From assembly GCA_001788835.1 (NCBI GenBank), contig MFXK01000001.1:1-64000 (forward strand): a DNA stretch of 64,000 bases. Reading direction: 5' to 3'. Below are positions 1 to 8,882 of the stretch, in pieces. Origin of the DNA: Candidatus Peregrinibacteria bacterium RIFOXYB2_FULL_33_20. Its GTDB lineage: Bacteria; Patescibacteriota; Gracilibacteria; UBA1369; GWF2-33-10. Every line of letters begins with the position of its first letter. Position 1 is the first letter of the stretch. The position numbers were made by a program, and so were the translations under genes. The notes beneath the pieces were generated by a model, which saw only the letters and a list, made by a program, of their open reading frames with translations, searched no databases and had not been told where the DNA came from.

Positions 1-1
1 T

Positions 2-1519
2 GATAATGATGAAGACAATCTTAAATTAAAAATTTTGTATGACGAAGGAGCCGCCCAGTCATCAGCAAATCTTGATAGTACTGTTAGCGGCACAAATCAA
101 ATAGGGACCATTACTGTTGATAATAATGAAACATATCAAATAGGAGCAAGTAATGATTATGTGGAAAGTTCATCAACTGCAAATCAATTAAGTTTTACTT
201 GGAATAGCGCAATTAATGAAAGCGCCGCCAATAGTTCTAATTTTAAAATTTGTATCATTGCTAACGACCTTAAAGAAGATGGTTCTGAACTCTGCAGTGA
301 TACATTCACTTTGGACAATTTAAATCCAGTTGGACTTGATAATTTACAAATATCAACTACTCAAGGCCAAAGCACAGTTTCATTAACTTGGACTGCGTTA
401 ACAGTTGAAACGAATTTTAGTAACTACATTGTATATTACTCAGATAATCAAGATGAAGTAACAAATGAAAGCGAAGATGTTATCTCAATAGATGATAATG
501 ATGAAAATACCTTAGCAACAATGAGTACAAATAGTTTAGATATCTCAAATTTAACAATTGGAACAACTTATTATATAAAAATAAAAGCTCTGGATACCTA
601 CAGTCATTATGTAAGCACCACGGTAAGTTCTTTTACCATAGAAGCTGAAGAAGAAGAACAAGAGGAAGAGGAGCAACAACAAGCACCTTCTCCATCTTCA
701 TCACCAGGCGGTAGTAGTGGTAGCAGTAGTCGATTACAACGAGAATCATCTAGTGACAATTCATTACATCAAAGTGCTGTCCCAAAAGCAACAGGCTCTA
801 GCAGTAAAGAAACTGTAAGTGAAACAACAACAGACAATAAAAACACTCAAGATGAGCAAGTGCAAATCGTAGACACCATTCAAAGTATTTCAGTTAAAGC
901 CACTCTTTTCCCAACTGAGATAGATCAGGTTGAAGAATATATTGATGAGCATTTAGCCAATCATTGGGCCAGTGATTATTATCGTCAGTTATTGGATATT
1001 CAAAAAGCTTATATTAACGAGCTTAAATTTATGGCGCCGCAATTATTAGATGTTGATGAAGATATGAGTAGACTGGAAGTCATTGTAGCGATGGGCGATT
1101 TAATGCAAGTTAAATTGCCGACAGATATTGAAGGAGATCCATTTACAGATTTTAAAAAAGAAAATAAATACGCTGATTACTTACAATATTTTAAAGATAA
1201 GGCAGTGATTCGAGGATATTCTGATGGTAGCTTCAAAGCTAATGCCAAAGCAAACAGAGTAGAGGTGTTAAAGATGGTACTAACAGCGTTAGATGCTGAT
1301 ATTCCAGATCTTTATGATATTAATCTGTTAAATTATTTTGATTTAAAATCTAATCCTTTTTCTGATATTGATTTAGATCAATGGTATGCTCCATATGTTT
1401 TGTATGCTTATAAGCAAAAAATTGTTGGCGGATACAGTGATGGTTTTTTTAGGCCTACCACTAATATCACTAATTCACAGATTGTGAAAATTCTTGTGTT
1501 GGCAATGGAGAATTTATAA
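2..1519 (+). CDS. SLH-domain surface protein, 3' part (5'-truncated by window edge)
   Basis: The frame is open from the first bases with no credible start, so this is the C-terminal part of a longer exported protein. A fibronectin type III-like domain lies at about 330-640, followed by a Glu/Gln then Ser/Pro/Gly-rich linker (643-880). Three S-layer homology repeats follow (about 927-1110, 1135-1290 and 1350-1516), with recognisable GYSDG-type turns and a W-Y-A-P/Y core. SLH repeats normally hold proteins to secondary cell-wall polymers, so this is probably a wall-attached surface protein. It is paralogous to the 793-residue protein at 47188: both carry FN3 then SLH, and both have a K-[IV]-C-[IV]-x2-NDL-x-EDG-x3-C-x-D segment (here about 247-302). 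Family call firm; function beyond attachment unknown. Confidence 0.85.
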   Translation, partial: DNDEDNLKLKILYDEGAAQSSANLDSTVSGTNQIGTITVDNNETYQIGASNDYVESSSTANQLSFTWNSAINESAANSSNFKICIIANDLKEDGSELCSDTFTLDNLNPVGLDNLQISTTQGQSTVSLTWTALTVETNFSNYIVYYSDNQDEVTNESEDVISIDDNDENTLATMSTNSLDISNLTIGTTYYIKIKALDTYSHYVSTTVSSFTIEAEEEEQEEEEQQQAPSPSSSPGGSSGSSSRLQRESSSDNSLHQSAVPKATGSSSKETVSETTTDNKNTQDEQVQIVDTIQSISVKATLFPTEIDQVEEYIDEHLANHWASDYYRQLLDIQKAYINELKFMAPQLLDVDEDMSRLEVIVAMGDLMQVKLPTDIEGDPFTDFKKENKYADYLQYFKDKAVIRGYSDGSFKANAKANRVEVLKMVLTALDADIPDLYDINLLNYFDLKSNPFSDIDLDQWYAPYVLYAYKQKIVGGYSDGFFRPTTNITNSQIVKILVLAMENL

Positions 1520-1605
1520 TCGGACATTGTTTTAAAATTTTATATCCAAAAATAGAAATATATACTAAAGTGATTTTACTATTTAAGATTTAAAATTTTT
1601 GAGAA

Positions 1606-3762
1606 GTGCTTAATGGCAAACAAATCGAGGCGGTGAATGCTACGGAAGGTCCTTTGTTGATAATTGCGGGGGCCGGTAGCGGTAAAACCAAGGTTTTGAC
1701 TCATAGGATTGCGAAGTTAATTGAAAAAGGGGTTAAACCCTGGAATATTTTGGCGGTAACTTTTACCAATAAAGCCGCTAATGAAATGAAAGAGCGGGTG
1801 AGAAAGCTTTTAAATTTACATCAAGATGAAGGGTTGAAGGTAAATATGGGGACATTCCATTCTGTTTGTGTGAGGATTTTGAAAGAACAAGCTCACTTAA
1901 TCGGTTATGAAAATCAATTTACAATTTATGATACGGCGGATAGTGTGGCTTTGATAAAAAACATCATGGAATATTTTAGGGTTGATCCAAAAAAGATTAA
2001 TCCTAAAGCCATATTGGCGGCTATCTCTAATGCCAAGAATCAACTGATTTCTCCTGATAAATATCATGTAAAAGCGGGGAATGAGTTTCATATGAAAGTA
2101 GGGGAGATGTATGTTGAATATCAGAAAAGATTAGCTTTGAATCAGGCTTTTGATTTTGATGATTTGATTATGAAAACAGTGGAGATTTGGCAAAAAAATC
2201 CGGCTATTTTGGATCATTATCAAGAAAAATTTAAATATATTTTGGTGGATGAATATCAGGATACTAATCATGCTCAGTACGTTTTGACTAACCTGCTCGC
2301 TAAAAAATATAGAAATATTTGTGTGGTTGGCGATAGTGATCAATCTATCTATAGCTTTCGTGGTGCTAATATTCAGAATATCTTGGATTTTGAAAAAGAT
2401 TACCCTGAGACTAAAATGATCAAATTAGAACAAAATTATCGCTCGACAAAAAACATTCTTAAAGCTGCTCATCATGTGATTGTAAAAAATAAATTGAGAA
2501 AAGATAAAGAAATGTGGACGGAAAATACAGAAGGTCCAAAAATTAAAGTATATAAGGCTTTTAATGAAAAACATGAAGGAGAATTGATTATTCGAGAGAT
2601 ACAAAAACTTCTGGAAAGTTACGAATCCCCTCAATATAATGACTTTGTAATTCTTTATCGCACTAACGCTCAATCCAGAATTTTGGAAGAAACAATGCTA
2701 CGTTTTGGCATGCCTTACAAAATTGTCGGCGGAGTTAAATTCTATGAAAGAAAAGAAATTAAAGATTTAATTGCTTACTTAAAAGTGATTCAAAATCCTA
2801 ATGATTCTTTGAGTTTGCTTCGGATCATTAACACCCCTTCTAGGAAAATTGGCGCGCAGACTTTGGTGCAGATTCAAAATCAGGCCTATATTACAGGTCA
2901 GCATTTATTTACGGTAATGCGAAATCCGGATTTTTTAAGCCTTCCCAAGCAAGAAAGTCTTCGCAGTTTTGTAAATTTGATAGAAGAGTTAAGAAAAGAA
3001 AATGCTGATTTTGGAGCGTCAGGTCTTATAAAACAAGTGATTCATCGTACAAATTATAAAGAATTTTTATTAAATGATAACAGTAAAGAAGCGCAGTCTC
3101 GCTATGAAAATTTAATGGAACTTATTTCGGTAGCCAGTAAGTATGATGGCCTGGAACCAGGCATTTCTTTGGCGACTTTTTTGGAGGAAGTGGCTTTGAT
3201 TTCTGATTTGGATAATTTGAAAGTCGAAGATAATGCCGTGACTCTTATGACTTTGCACTCTGCCAAAGGTTTAGAATTTAATACTGTGTTTATTGCCGGA
3301 GCAGAGGAGGGCATTTTACCTCATACTAATTCGCTGTTTGATCCGGAAGAGCTGGAAGAGGAACGTCGTCTGATGTATGTCGGCATGACTAGAGCTAAAG
3401 AAAACTTATATATTATTTACGCTAACGAAAGACTGTTATATGGACAATATAATGCTAATGCCCCTAGCCAGTTTATTGAAGATATAGGGGAGGACTTGGT
3501 AGATTATAATTTCCAAAAAAACGTTTTTAGTGGATATTCTATTTCTATTGAAAATTTTGGTAATAAAAAGATACCTGATGAAAGTGTTTTGGGAGAAGAA
3601 AGAATTGCTTTTAAAGTTAACGATATTGTCGATCATAAAGTGTTTGGGATAGGCAAAATAATTTCTACTGTTGGTGACATTGCCACTATTAAATTTGAAG
3701 ATCCTCAGTTTGGGGTTAAGAAGTTAGCTTTAAATATTGCACCGTTGCGCAAGGTTGATTGA
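1606..3762 (+). CDS. uvrD: UvrD/PcrA-family superfamily I DNA helicase
   Basis: A 3'-5' DNA helicase of the UvrD/PcrA/Rep group, acting in excision repair and replication restart. Walker A (AGAGSGKT) is at residues 21-28, the DEYQD Walker B box at 215-219, then the GDSDQSIYSFRGA motif, QNYRS, the TLHSAKGLEF box and the RRLMYVGMTRAK motif VI. At 718 residues it has the usual family length, and the C-terminus keeps the region that contacts partners in PcrA. The start is GTG at 1606, directly after an in-frame TGA at 1600, so the N-terminus cannot be longer. No Shine-Dalgarno is visible. The exact paralog (uvrD, pcrA or rep) cannot be decided here. Confidence 0.93.
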   Translation: MLNGKQIEAVNATEGPLLIIAGAGSGKTKVLTHRIAKLIEKGVKPWNILAVTFTNKAANEMKERVRKLLNLHQDEGLKVNMGTFHSVCVRILKEQAHLIGYENQFTIYDTADSVALIKNIMEYFRVDPKKINPKAILAAISNAKNQLISPDKYHVKAGNEFHMKVGEMYVEYQKRLALNQAFDFDDLIMKTVEIWQKNPAILDHYQEKFKYILVDEYQDTNHAQYVLTNLLAKKYRNICVVGDSDQSIYSFRGANIQNILDFEKDYPETKMIKLEQNYRSTKNILKAAHHVIVKNKLRKDKEMWTENTEGPKIKVYKAFNEKHEGELIIREIQKLLESYESPQYNDFVILYRTNAQSRILEETMLRFGMPYKIVGGVKFYERKEIKDLIAYLKVIQNPNDSLSLLRIINTPSRKIGAQTLVQIQNQAYITGQHLFTVMRNPDFLSLPKQESLRSFVNLIEELRKENADFGASGLIKQVIHRTNYKEFLLNDNSKEAQSRYENLMELISVASKYDGLEPGISLATFLEEVALISDLDNLKVEDNAVTLMTLHSAKGLEFNTVFIAGAEEGILPHTNSLFDPEELEEERRLMYVGMTRAKENLYIIYANERLLYGQYNANAPSQFIEDIGEDLVDYNFQKNVFSGYSISIENFGNKKIPDESVLGEERIAFKVNDIVDHKVFGIGKIISTVGDIATIKFEDPQFGVKKLALNIAPLRKVD

Positions 3763-3783
3763 TAATTGTTAAATAAATTTTTG

Positions 3784-3810
3784 ATTGCAACATTATTGCA
3801 ATAAGATTTT
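3784..3810 (+). terminator. Probable rho-independent terminator after the helicase gene
   Basis: A perfect 7-bp stem (ATTGCAA, 3784-3790, with TTGCAAT, 3796-3802) with a 5-nt loop is followed by AAGATTTTTG. The stem is AT-rich and the T tract short, so it is weak. It sits 22 bases after the helicase stop. Confidence 0.5.
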
Positions 3811-3866
3811 TGTGAAATTTTAATTTGTGTAGTATTATAGATTTAAATTTTTACACTAATAAATTT

Positions 3867-4916
3867 ATGGAGAGAGATTTTAGAATAAAAAAAGCTTATA
3901 CCCTGGTGGAATTAACGATCAGCATTGCAATTTTGTCTAGCGTTATGTTGACCGCATTAACTACTTTTAGCAATGTCGTTCGATCTAGGGATAGGATTAG
4001 TAAAGAAAATTTGCTTTATAATGAAAGCAGGTTGGTTATGGAAATTTTGACACAGGCAATCAAGGATCATGTAGTTGATTATAGTGAAAACTACAATCAA
4101 AATGTTTTGGGAGGTGCTTTTGGAGGAAATTATAACATTTATGCTACTCGTTTTGTGAATCCTGGGGAAAATTGCACTGATTTTAGTGATGGTAATAACA
4201 GCTTGGAATCTTTGTTGTTAGGGGTGCCGCCAAATGATTTAGGTCCGTGCGGGTCAACTACTGCTGGACGAGATCAGTGGACTGGTTATAATCCTTACAG
4301 CGCCGATAAAAGGCCGGAAGTGGCTTATAATGAAAATTATGCCAGTGCTTTTTGCGATGATTCTACCTATGGTAGTTTGAAGAAATGCACTGGCGGCAGT
4401 AATCTTTCGGAAAATTTACAAATGTATCTTATTTCTACCGATGGACGAGAGAAAACGATTTTTGTCAGAGAATTGATTCCTGACAGCAATGATTCTTCTA
4501 AAAATATTTGGGTTTTAGCTTATGTGCAAATGGATGGAAAGGATAGCAATAACGATTCACTGATTGATCAATGGACTTGCAGTAGCAAATTCACTTGTAC
4601 TGTTGGCTTGACTCCTAATAAAGATGATTTTAATCAAAATCGTTTACCTTTAACCAGCATTAATCAATATTATGAAGATTTTGTGCCATTGTCTTCTTTT
4701 GATATTAATATTACGGACTTGAAATTTTATATTTCTCCATTGGAAGATCCAGGATTAGCTTCTTCAGAAGAAGCTTCCAAACGATCTCCAGTTGTGATGA
4801 TTGCGATGACAACGGAGTTGGCTGATAAAACTGGTTTTGTGCAGCCTCTGACTTTGCATCTTCAAAGCACCGTCAGTCCTGAATACGCAGAAATAGAAAC
4901 TTATAAAATAAAATAA
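3867..4916 (+). CDS. Type IV prepilin-like (pseudopilin) protein
   Basis: The N-terminus has a short basic leader, then KKAYTLVELTISIAIL, a class III (prepilin) signal. A prepilin peptidase would cut before the Tyr, and the Glu at mature position 5 is present. The following hydrophobic helix would form the pilus core. I chose ATG 3867; a TTG at 3825 would add 14 residues ahead of the leader. The rest (349 residues in total) is a large globular domain with several Cys and Gly/Asn-rich turns, bigger than a major pilin, so a minor or pseudopilin is more likely. No other pilus gene lies nearby. Family from the leader is firm; role in pili, secretion or DNA uptake is inferred. Confidence 0.75.
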   Translation: MERDFRIKKAYTLVELTISIAILSSVMLTALTTFSNVVRSRDRISKENLLYNESRLVMEILTQAIKDHVVDYSENYNQNVLGGAFGGNYNIYATRFVNPGENCTDFSDGNNSLESLLLGVPPNDLGPCGSTTAGRDQWTGYNPYSADKRPEVAYNENYASAFCDDSTYGSLKKCTGGSNLSENLQMYLISTDGREKTIFVRELIPDSNDSSKNIWVLAYVQMDGKDSNNDSLIDQWTCSSKFTCTVGLTPNKDDFNQNRLPLTSINQYYEDFVPLSSFDINITDLKFYISPLEDPGLASSEEASKRSPVVMIAMTTELADKTGFVQPLTLHLQSTVSPEYAEIETYKIK

Positions 4917-4948
4917 ATTTGTATCAGTTGTAAAAGGCTTTAATAGTC

Positions 4949-5758
4949 TTATTCGGTAAGGTAGGTGGCGTTAACATTGATAGTGAGATCGACAGTATTT
5001 TTTTCAACGTCAATATTAGAACCAGCCCAAGCATATAAATCAATAGAAGATAGAGTAGTGAGTTTTTTATCTAACAATGTTTCATATAATTTAATTTTTT
5101 TAGCTAAAAGATTTTTAATTTTTTGCACTGCTGCCATTTCCGCATCAATTATATTCTCTTCACTGACGTTAGCTGACACCCATGAGTTTAATCCATTATC
5201 TAGCATAATGTTTTTAATATCTTCTAGTTTTGAGGCTTGAATCAAAGTGACTTTCAAGCTTAAATCACCCGAATAAGATATATTTTCAGTTGTTGTGTTA
5301 TCTTCGTTATAAAAATAATTTGATTGAGGATAAACATTCATGGAATTAAGAACAATCGTGCCATAATTTTTAACGGCATTTTTTACATTTTCATATTTTG
5401 ATTTAAGATCGGTTTTTGCTTCTTCTGCTGTGGAATAATTTGAATTGTAATAAGAACCATCAACATAAATTTCATTAGGTGTGGCTTTTGTTATTAAGGA
5501 AATAGAGATATAAATGCCATTATTAGGGTATGGATAGGGAACAATTGTGCTATCGCTAATGGATTTTTCTGATGATCCACCGCTTATCATATTTTGAGTA
5601 ATATTTTGTGTATTTTGGTTGATTGCCGTTGAAAGTTGTTGATCAATATTAGTTTTGTTCATGTACTCGTTGAAATTCATGCTATTTGCAAAAGCTAAAT
5701 TAGCGTTTGATATAAAAACGATTAAAATTGAGAGTAAAAGAAAATATTTTTTAAACAT
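4949..5758 (-). CDS. Secreted SIMPL (DUF541)-like protein
   Basis: Residues 1-24 form a signal peptide (Lys pair, long Leu/Ile core, A-F-A-N). The mature part starts with an Asn/Gln-rich stretch, then a region resembling SIMPL/DUF541 proteins: a central segment with a V-Y-P-Q-S-N-Y-F-Y motif, a strand pair (YSGDLSLKVTLIQASKLEDI), and a helix where an A-x2-KI-x2-LLAKKI pattern replaces the usual Ala-rich helix. Such proteins are usually periplasmic or surface-exposed with poorly known roles. It is convergent with the prepilin gene (33 bases apart). The match is by pattern and may be wrong; export is firmer than the family call. Confidence 0.55.
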   Translation of the reverse strand: MFKKYFLLLSILIVFISNANLAFANSMNFNEYMNKTNIDQQLSTAINQNTQNITQNMISGGSSEKSISDSTIVPYPYPNNGIYISISLITKATPNEIYVDGSYYNSNYSTAEEAKTDLKSKYENVKNAVKNYGTIVLNSMNVYPQSNYFYNEDNTTTENISYSGDLSLKVTLIQASKLEDIKNIMLDNGLNSWVSANVSEENIIDAEMAAVQKIKNLLAKKIKLYETLLDKKLTTLSSIDLYAWAGSNIDVEKNTVDLTINVNATYLTE

Positions 5759-5872
5759 AAATATAAAATTAGAAAATAACTATTTGGTTTTCTAGGCTAT
5801 TCTGTTTTATACGGAAAAACAAGCTAAACAGTTTTTTATTTATTAGCTTTTTTAGATAAATATTGTCTTTTA

Positions 5873-6982
5873 TTAGAAATATGAGTATAAATAACAACGA
5901 ATATGACCATTAAAAAGTTTACGATTTTTATTCGCTTTGTAACCAAAAAGGGTGGGGAAATTTTCGTGTGAAGTGATCAGGAATAATGATGAGTTTTTAG
6001 TTTTGGCAAATTGAGTCCCCAATTCGCGATACATATTTTCAATTTCTGCTTTTTCTCCCATCCTTTCGCCGTAAGGAGGATTAGTGATGAAGGTACAATT
6101 TAAGAACTGACTGAAGTTAAGTTGGCGAAAATCCGCACGTTTGAAATGGAGATTGTTAAATCCAGCGTTTTTGGCATTAACTGCCGCTATTTTTAGAACT
6201 TCCGCATCAATGTCAAAACAATAGATGGGCAATTTGGCGATGGTTTTTATACCTGCTTTGGTTTCATTATGGATTTTGATAAAATTTTCTTTTATCAGCC
6301 ATGGCCAACGCTGAAAGGCAAAGGTTCGATTGAGACCGGGAGCGATGTTGCAGGCCATTAAAGCTGCTTCAATGCCGATTGTGCCACTACCGCAAAAAGG
6401 ATCAATCAAAGTTTTTTCAAGCGTCCAATCAGATAATTTGACCATGGCGGCGGCCAGGGTTTCTTTGATCGGCGCTAAATTAGCTCTGGTCCTATATCCT
6501 CTTTTGTGCAGGCTTTCCCCTGAACTATCAATGGCCACCAGAAAATGATCTTTGTTGGCTTTAATGATAATTTGATAACTGGCGCCTGAGTTTTCTGCTA
6601 AAGTTTCCAGTTTGTATTGTTTTTGCAATCTTTTAACCACGGCTTTTTTTATGATGCTTTGGATGGCTGGTTCTGAGTGCAACGCTGATTTAACACTAGT
6701 GGCTTTGATGGGAAAAGCATCATTAGCTTCAATATATTTTTCCCATTCGAGTTGATTTGTCTGATCAAAAAGTTCGTCAAAAGTTTTAGCCTCAAATTCA
6801 TCAATTTTGATTAAAACCCGGTCAGCGCAACGTAGCCAGAGATTAGCTTTGATTAAAGCTTCCTCATCGCCTTCAAAAGTGACTCTGCCGTCTTCATTTT
6901 TTATTACCCACAGGCCAAGAGCTTTAATTTCATCATAAACAAGTTTTTCTAGTCCGAAGGCGCAGGTAGCAATGAGTTGCAT
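5873..6982 (-). CDS. rlmL: THUMP-domain 23S rRNA guanine-N2 methyltransferase (RlmL/YpsC type)
   Basis: An SAM-dependent RNA methyltransferase of the UPF0020 family. The N-terminal 160 residues match a THUMP RNA-binding region. The C-terminal half has methyltransferase motif I (DPFCGSGTIGIEAAL) and motif IV NPPYGERMG, which binds the target base. At 369 residues it is like Bacillus YpsC and the N-terminal half of E. coli RlmL, which methylates 23S rRNA G2445 at N2. It lies 28 bases downstream of the zinc-ribbon gene on the same strand, so the two may be co-transcribed. Enzyme class is firm; the exact rRNA position is inferred. Confidence 0.87.
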   Translation of the reverse strand: MQLIATCAFGLEKLVYDEIKALGLWVIKNEDGRVTFEGDEEALIKANLWLRCADRVLIKIDEFEAKTFDELFDQTNQLEWEKYIEANDAFPIKATSVKSALHSEPAIQSIIKKAVVKRLQKQYKLETLAENSGASYQIIIKANKDHFLVAIDSSGESLHKRGYRTRANLAPIKETLAAAMVKLSDWTLEKTLIDPFCGSGTIGIEAALMACNIAPGLNRTFAFQRWPWLIKENFIKIHNETKAGIKTIAKLPIYCFDIDAEVLKIAAVNAKNAGFNNLHFKRADFRQLNFSQFLNCTFITNPPYGERMGEKAEIENMYRELGTQFAKTKNSSLFLITSHENFPTLFGYKANKNRKLFNGHIRCYLYSYF

Positions 6983-7010
6983 TTACGATAAAAAACAATA
7001 TATGGAGAAA

Positions 7011-7331
7011 CTAGAGTTGTTCTCCTTCAAGGATTTCAAGGATATGATCCAGTTTGCTATTAAGTTCCTCGAAATCTTTTCGAGAAACCTCTGTTGATTT
7101 AGGCGAAAATGATTTCCTGGGGTTATAAGAGTCGGTCTCTCCTTTTTGGAAACAACTACTGCAATAAACCGGCTTGTTATTGCTTGGTTTAAATGGCACT
7201 TTGCAGGGGTTGCCGCATTTATCACAAATTGCTTTATGCATTTCAACTTCATCTCGGCCAAAACGGCTAGATTTATTAAATGGACGTCCAGCACTTTTTT
7301 TGCTAAACTTGTTATCCTTAAAATTTCTCAT
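7011..7331 (-). CDS. Small CxxC...CxxC zinc-ribbon protein
   Basis: A 106-residue basic protein built around CDKCGNPCKVPF and, 14 residues later, CSSCF, which give two CxxC knuckles for one zinc. The K-A-I-C-D-K-C-G ... K-P-V-Y-C core is a type I associate with small zinc-ribbon proteins of candidate-phylum bacteria and archaea. The N-terminus is Lys/Arg/Ser-rich and unstructured; the C-terminus is a charged helix. I prefer ATG 7331 to a TTG 57 bases upstream because the extra residues look unlike the rest. Nucleic-acid binding is plausible but inferred. It immediately precedes the rRNA methyltransferase gene. Confidence 0.72.
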   Translation of the reverse strand: MRNFKDNKFSKKSAGRPFNKSSRFGRDEVEMHKAICDKCGNPCKVPFKPSNNKPVYCSSCFQKGETDSYNPRKSFSPKSTEVSRKDFEELNSKLDHILEILEGEQL

Positions 7332-7423
7332 ACAGTAATTATTAAAATTTAAAAAACGCTTACCAAGATTACTCTTTATGTAAGACAAAACACAATGGAT
7401 AAAAAAACCTGTAAACTTTTTAT

Positions 7424-7525
7424 TTAATTTTTCTTCTTATTTTTTTTCTTCTCCTGTTTCTGTTTAGCAGTTAGTTTGGGTTTATTGTTTTTACTCCCTT
7501 TTGCGTTGTCTCCTTTGCCACCCAT
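7424..7525 (-). CDS. 33-residue Gly/Lys-rich small protein
   Basis: A short ORF starting ATG 7525 and ending TAA. It begins M-G-G-K-G-D-N, continues through a P-K-L-T-A-K-Q-K-Q-E patch and ends in a run of Lys and Asn. About half the residues are Lys or Asn, so it is highly basic. Such short tails are typical of small ribosome- or nucleic-acid-associated proteins, but I recognise no family. It stands alone between the DUF2000 gene and the zinc-ribbon gene, both on the same strand. No Shine-Dalgarno is visible, as usual here. Coding status rests on the clean start, the non-random composition and its position. Confidence 0.55.
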   Translation of the reverse strand: MGGKGDNAKGSKNNKPKLTAKQKQEKKKNKKKN

Positions 7526-7605
7526 ATAAGTTTTTTAAAAAATAAATATTAACATTTATAGATTACTATAAAATTTTTAAAATAAATAGTGCTTAATTAT
7601 TTATT

Positions 7606-8016
7606 TTAATTCCACAAAGAAAATTTGCGAGTAAGTTCATCTAAATCACTTTTTTCACCAAACATACAAACGCCATAATATTCTAAATCTATTTCTTTTG
7701 TAGCTTTTGATTTAGCAACTTGTTCTTCCCATGTCCCAATAGTCATGGCATTTGTAAAAGAAGCAAATGGAATTTTTTTCTCAATTAAAGTATTGCGAAG
7801 AGTTCTGATTTTATTTGAATTATCCGCTTTAAGAATTATATAAGGATATTTTGAGGCAAAATGAGCCCCACCATCAGAATCTTCATAATTAATTACTCCC
7901 ATATCTTTGTCTTTACAAAGATTAGCGAGTCCAATGCTCATATGGGCAAGAGCATTCATTGCTTTGCCTATTTCAATTTTTTTATTAAGAACTGCAACGA
8001 GTTTATGAGTTAACAT
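7606..8016 (-). CDS. DUF2000-family protein (peptidyl-tRNA hydrolase II-like fold)
   Basis: A 136-residue soluble protein. It starts with H-K-L-V-A-V-L-N-K-K-I-E-I-G-K-A-M-N-A-L-A-H, has a central Y-P-Y-I-I-L-K-A strand and ends with an Y-Y-G-V-C-M-F-G segment. The layout (opening strand, G-K-A-x-N-A helix, a K-I-R-T-L-R helix, then F-T-N-A-M) fits DUF2000, a group with a PTH2-like fold and no proven reaction. The start ATG 8016 gives the complete first strand. It lies just downstream of the mobile-element remnant at 8091-8397 and runs away from it. Family call moderately firm; function unknown. Confidence 0.7.
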   Translation of the reverse strand: MLTHKLVAVLNKKIEIGKAMNALAHMSIGLANLCKDKDMGVINYEDSDGGAHFASKYPYIILKADNSNKIRTLRNTLIEKKIPFASFTNAMTIGTWEEQVAKSKATKEIDLEYYGVCMFGEKSDLDELTRKFSLWN

Positions 8017-8090
8017 AAATTTAAGTTAAAATATTTAGCAAAAGTAAGCATATGCCCATCCAAGAAGATTGCAAGAAAAACTGAAAAACC

Positions 8091-8397
8091 GGATCAAGCA
8101 GAAAATGGTTTGAAGAAATTTTAATTTATCGTCAGCCGTCATTCCTGCGAAGGCAGGAATCCAGTAGAGGACTAACGTCGATAGTGTAGAAATTTATAAT
8201 GTCGAGAAGTTAGTTAAAACAAATAAAGTACCATTACGTTTATTAGCAATAATATCCACAAAATAAGTTTTATCCATAAATAATAAGTGTGTTTACTGGA
8301 TACCAGCCTTCGCTGGTATGACGCTTACGACAAATAATATCCTACATTTCTGGCTTTTTCATGAATTTTTTCTTCAAACCAGTTTCCGCTTTGATCC
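8091..8397. mobile_element. Decayed GIY-YIG/palindrome element (MITE-like), 307 bp
   Basis: The ends are inverted repeats: GGATCAAGCAGAAAATGGTT at 8091 pairs imperfectly with the reverse complement ending at 8397. Inside them lie two hairpin modules in opposite orientation, 8137-8166 and 8294-8323. One hairpin has CATTCCTGC/GCAGGAATC arms, the other CATACCAGC/GCTGGTATC arms, so the differences are compensatory. Between them is a short GIY-YIG-like reading frame (separate entry). The GTCATTCCTGC...GCAGGAATCC module is widely seen as a dispersed bacterial repeat and often flanks small GIY-YIG nuclease genes. I read this as a dead copy of such a cassette. It fills most of the 454-base gap between the DUF2000 gene and the gene at 8471. 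Confidence 0.7.
8194..8277 (-). pseudogene. Remnant of a GIY-YIG nuclease gene
   Basis: Starting at ATG 8277 the frame reads M-D-K-T-Y-F-V-D-I-I-A-N-K-R-N-G-T-L-F-V and stops after 27 residues. This matches the start of YhbQ-type GIY-YIG proteins (Y-x-V-Y-I-L-A-x-x-x-N-G-T-L-Y-V-G-V-T-N). The first signature is altered, one residue is missing after F-V, and the rest of the nuclease, including catalytic Arg and Glu, is absent. It lies between the two hairpins of the element. Confidence 0.6.
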
Positions 8398-8415
8398 ATA
8401 TTTATAACGAAAAAT

Positions 8416-8444
8416 TTGACATTTCTAATGTAGAATGTTATGTT
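8416..8444 (+). promoter_or_regulatory. Promoter for the gene at 8471
   Basis: TTGACA (8416-8421), a 17-bp spacer, then TATGTT (8439-8444). A perfect -35, an acceptable -10, and 26 bases to the start codon. Confidence 0.6.
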
Positions 8445-8470
8445 AATTTTTCTTAATCGATCCTACATTT

Positions 8471-8881
8471 ATGGCTCTTAAGCTACATAATTCAGATGCA
8501 ATAAAAATTTGGGATGAATATTATGATAGACAAGGACCAATTGCGCGAAATCTTTTTCTTACATTAACACTGATTGTTAGTACTATAGTTGGGATTAGAG
8601 CTTGTATTGTGAATGAATTAGCAGATGGACAAACATCGAGTGAAGTATGTGTAAAAGAATTTAAATTAACAGGAAAAGATCAAGATCAATTATTGATTGC
8701 AACAGATAAAGGGGCTTTTCAAACAACAAATTTAAGTATGCTAGCTGGGAATACTTCTACACCACAATTATACAATAATTTAGTATTAGGAGGTGGAGTA
8801 GATCATATATTTGAGATAACTGCAACTCAAGAATATTTAATAGGTTTATCAGGTAATGGGAAACAATGTTCTGAAGAATAA
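8471..8881 (+). CDS. Hypothetical single-pass membrane protein
   Basis: A 136-residue protein with a hydrophobic segment at about residues 26-45 (A-R-N-L-F-L-T-L-T-L-I-V-S-T-I-V-G-I-R) after a charged N-terminus, so probably one membrane anchor with the rest outside. The exported part is Thr/Gly/Asn-rich, ends in G-N-G-K-Q-C-S-E-E, and has three Cys. I recognise no family. It has its own promoter (8416-8444) and is convergent with leuS, one base between stops. It belongs with the other lineage-specific single-gene units on this strand. Confidence 0.6.
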   Translation: MALKLHNSDAIKIWDEYYDRQGPIARNLFLTLTLIVSTIVGIRACIVNELADGQTSSEVCVKEFKLTGKDQDQLLIATDKGAFQTTNLSMLAGNTSTPQLYNNLVLGGGVDHIFEITATQEYLIGLSGNGKQCSEE

Positions 8882-8882
8882 T

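Noticed and set aside
3825..3866. Upstream TTG start for the prepilin-like gene
   Set aside because: It would put 14 residues ahead of the prepilin leader, moving the cleavage site far from the N-terminus.
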